Source: Plantago elongata (Eukaryota > Streptophyta > Magnoliopsida > Lamiales > Plantaginaceae). From it: a DNA stretch of 23,218 nt. Position numbers and translations under genes: made by a program. The stretch is from the NCBI GenBank assembly GCA_036897095.1, contig JAYMSP010002627.1, positions 1-23,218 of the forward strand. The letters are read 5' to 3'. The notes beneath the pieces were generated by a model. The model had not been told where the DNA came from. It made no database searches and was given only the letters and a program-made list of their open reading frames with translations. Below, piece by piece: positions 21,066 through 23,218 of the stretch. Numbering within the stretch: position 1 is the stretch's first letter; each line of letters starts with the position of its first letter.

Positions 21066-22382
21066 TTGAGAAAAAAATATTAAGTTGGATTATTCATACT
21101 AAGAGTGAGGTTTAGTTTGCATTTGATACAGTGTATTGCATTTCGGTCCAATACATATTTATATGTCGGGTCCATATATAACTATTACTATAAAGGAGTA
21201 TTACATATACCATCCATATTAGATAGGCTATTCTCATCCAAGTACCAATTAGTTAAATAATTGCATCAAAGTCCATTAAGCTTTTGCTGACCAGTTTATA
21301 GGTTCGATCCAAACAAACAAATTCTTAGTTCATTTTGCAACTATTTTGATTTTCAATCACCGTTTGTCAAAATAATAAATATAAACTATTAATTTTTTTA
21401 AAAATTTAACATTTATGAAAAATAATTTAAAAAGTTAAAAAGATACGAAAAATAAAAATAAAAAAACCAAAATTATTTAAAATAAAAAAAATTGAAAAAG
21501 GATTTATAAAATGAAAAATTACCGAAAATGAATAAAAAAAATAGATATTGATTGAAAAATAAAAGATAAAATAAAAATACAAAAAAATATCAAAAACAAT
21601 ATATTCTTTTTTTAGTAGGAAAACAATATCAATTAACACAAATTTTCAATTTGATTTTTTTTTTAAAATTTTACAGTATCTTCTTTTTTTTTTCTTTTAC
21701 GGTCATGAAGCTCTGACGGAGCTATTATTCTTCTTACCACTTAAATTGTTCATCCATGGAATTTTGATGAAAGTTAGATAACAAAATTGAAAAAATAATA
21801 ACATTATTATTTGATACGTGAAGAATAGGAAGAATAATTATGAATGGGTTGATCTATCTCCATGTCTCCGTTCTGTTGCTCCAGCTCAGCTTGCCCCGAC
21901 AAGAGCAAGCAAACTATAGGCCGGAGATGCTTCGACTGCCCAATCGGAGCAGCTCAAATGAATCTTCTCAAATTTGACTACCGGAGTTCAGGCAGGATGG
22001 GATATTTGTGCTCATCGTGCTTTCCTTTTAGGTTTTTTCGATTATTCGTTTGGATAGAATTGGAGATAGAATTAAAGGGCATATATAAATAAAAGGAGGA
22101 TAAAAAATAATTTGAATAAACTTGTTTAAATATTTTTTGGGTAAAATAATAATTTTAAAAATTAAAGAACTATTTTGTATGCTACAATAATCATGTAATT
22201 ATTTTTAATATCTAAAAAAAAGTGTTATGTGTTTAGTAAAAACTGTCATGCTTTTCTGTAAAGAGGGGATCTTCCCTCGAGTTATGATTTCACTTGTTAA
22301 ACATTTGTGTTCTATTCATTTGAATTGAACTAAATTAAATTGATCTAAATGGATCGATAAGCGTATGGTAGTTCAATGATAT
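21066..22382. other. AT-rich intergenic region
   Basis: This is very AT-rich sequence, especially 21360-21660, which is made of A-rich runs with almost no G or C. An island of more balanced composition at about 21860-22020 contains a 76-codon cysteine-containing open frame (21862-22092) that matches no family I know. No gene is supported. Confidence 0.5.
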
Positions 22383-22500
22383 TATGTTTCTTTAGATACA
22401 ATTTTGATAGAGTGTATTTTTTTGTTGGTTCTCGAACAACTTAATTAAGTCGTTTGAGATAAAGAAAAGGAAGTCATGCATGACACTTTTGCTTATGTAT
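22383..22500 (+). repeat. Diverged dispersed repeat, copy B
   Basis: TATGTTTCTTTAGATACAAT, then TTTGATAGAGTG ... AACTTAATTAAGTCGTTTG ... ACACTTTTGCTTATG is the partner of copy A at 20953-21065, about 1.4 kb away in direct orientation. It has a few short internal insertions relative to copy A. Confidence 0.65.
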
Positions 22501-22530
22501 TCTTATTATAGTATATGTATCTACAAATAA

Positions 22531-22864
22531 GGCTATGTTCTCTTCAACTTAGACTTTTTTCATCAAAACTAGAAAAGGCTGTTGGCAGCTGGAAAGCTAA
22601 CTGATAGCTGAAAAGGTTGCTGGTAATTGGTCAGGTAGTTTTTTTTCTTTTCATCAAGCTAACTTGATTAGCTTCTCAAACCAACTAACTTTTCAGCTAG
22701 TTTGTTTAAAAAGTTGTACGTTCACGTAACGAGCTTTTTATCAAAAAAAGCTCATGGAGCTGAAAAGCTAACTGAAAATCTAGTGGTAAACAGGGCCTTA
22801 AAATCACTTCTAGTAAGTACCATTCAGTTCAGTTCAGTAAATTTCAGTTGAAGAGAACATAGCC
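22531..22864. mobile_element. Complete Tourist-like MITE (PIF/Harbinger superfamily)
   Basis: The element starts GGCTATGTTCTCTTCAACT (22531-22549) and ends AGTTGAAGAGAACATAGCC (22846-22864), a perfect 19-bp terminal inverted repeat. It is flanked on both sides by TAA (22528-22530 and 22865-22867), the classic 3-bp target-site duplication of PIF/Harbinger elements. It is 334 bases long and has no coding capacity. The interior repeats AAAGCTAACTGA-type words in both orientations. A relative lies in intron 2 of the STR4A-like gene. Confidence 0.9.
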
Positions 22865-22906
22865 TAACTTATAGCTATTATATAAAATGAGTCTATTCGA
22901 AAAAAA

Positions 22907-23218
22907 CACTACAAAAAACTGGGGTTTTAGCGACGCCATTATCCGTCGCTAAAACCCCAGCGATTCGTCGCTAGATCGTCTGGCGACGAATAATCACGGG
23001 CGTCGTTAAAACGCCCGTGGTTAAGGTTTATCTATCCGTCGCTGTATTTTAGCGACGGATAATGTTATCCGTCGCTAAACTGTGCAGTTTTTTAAATTTT
23101 TTTTTTATTTCATTAATACCTAATTCAATCGTATTTTTAATCTAATTATCACCGAATATAATTGTAAATGCAGAATAAAAAATTTCATTCAACGAAAATG
23201 TCATAAATGAATTTAAAA
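22907..23218 (+). mobile_element. Terminus of a CACTA (En/Spm-type) DNA transposon, cut by window edge
   Basis: CACTACAAAAAACTGGGG begins at 22907 and is followed by dense subterminal repeats of TAGCGACGGATA / TATCCGTCGCTA. This is the standard form of a plant CACTA terminus, where such motifs bind the transposase. The element continues past the end of the window, so its opposite end, its target-site duplication and any transposase gene are not visible. The three bases before it are AAA. Confidence 0.92.
22925..23079. repeat. Subterminal hairpin array of the CACTA element
   Basis: Successive inverted pairs are TTTTAGCGACG/CGTCGCTAAAA, ATTCGTCGC/GCGACGAAT, ACGGGCGT/ACGCCCGT, TATCCGTCGCT/AGCGACGGATA and TTAGCGACGGATA/TATCCGTCGCTAA. 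All but the ACGGGCGT pair are built on the core CGTCGC or its complement. Confidence 0.85.

Noticed and set aside
21300..21312. GGTTCGATCC resembling a tRNA B-box
   Set aside because: No A-box, acceptor stem or cloverleaf can be built around it. It is probably chance, or at most a SINE relic.
21862..22092. 76-codon cysteine-containing open frame
   Set aside because: No recognisable family, no splice or promoter context, and it lies in transposon-rich DNA.

Overview
The window is nuclear DNA from a flowering plant, most likely a eudicot. The evidence is AT-rich intergenic sequence, GT-AG introns, three plant nuclear protein genes and the remains of several classes of plant transposable element. 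I see no bacterial, viral or organellar gene and no tRNA, rRNA or CRISPR array.

Layout. (1) 1-2880 is AT-rich intergenic DNA without a gene. (2) 2880-6325, plus strand, holds a STICHEL-like gene related to the bacterial DNA polymerase III gamma/tau subunit. Its N-terminal half is open, but the rest carries a frameshift, a 13-bp duplication, two nonsense interruptions, an internal deletion and a lost C-terminus, so I call it a pseudogene. (3) 6326-7540 is repeat-like spacer. (4) 7568-10022, minus strand, is an intact three-exon gene for a chloroplast rhodanese-like protein (STR4A type) whose catalytic cysteine is replaced by aspartate. Its second intron holds a MITE-like fragment. (5) 10541-12440 is the fossil of a PIF/Harbinger-type element with a broken Myb/trihelix-like accessory ORF. 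(6) About 12590-13080 is a LINE reverse-transcriptase remnant. (7) 13170-13716, minus strand, is a broken multi-exon gene I cannot name. (8) 13740-15790 is spacer. (9) 15791-19857, minus strand, is a complete two-exon gene for the spliceosomal DEAH-box helicase PRP22/DHX8 (Arabidopsis DEAH5 type), with an in-frame 45-bp minisatellite in its RD-rich N-terminal linker. (10) 19858-23218 is a transposon graveyard: a candidate solo LTR (20285-20949), a diverged repeat pair, a complete Tourist-like MITE with TAA target-site duplications (22531-22864), and from 22907 the terminus of a CACTA element whose subterminal repeats form a chain of hairpins.

The genes do not form a functional unit. PRP22 is a housekeeping mRNA-release helicase, STR4A is a plastid protein, and the STICHEL-like copy is probably dead. 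I found no convincing undescribed system. The best leads are the decaying STICHEL-like paralogue, the unidentified broken gene, the PRP22 minisatellite and the CACTA hairpin array.
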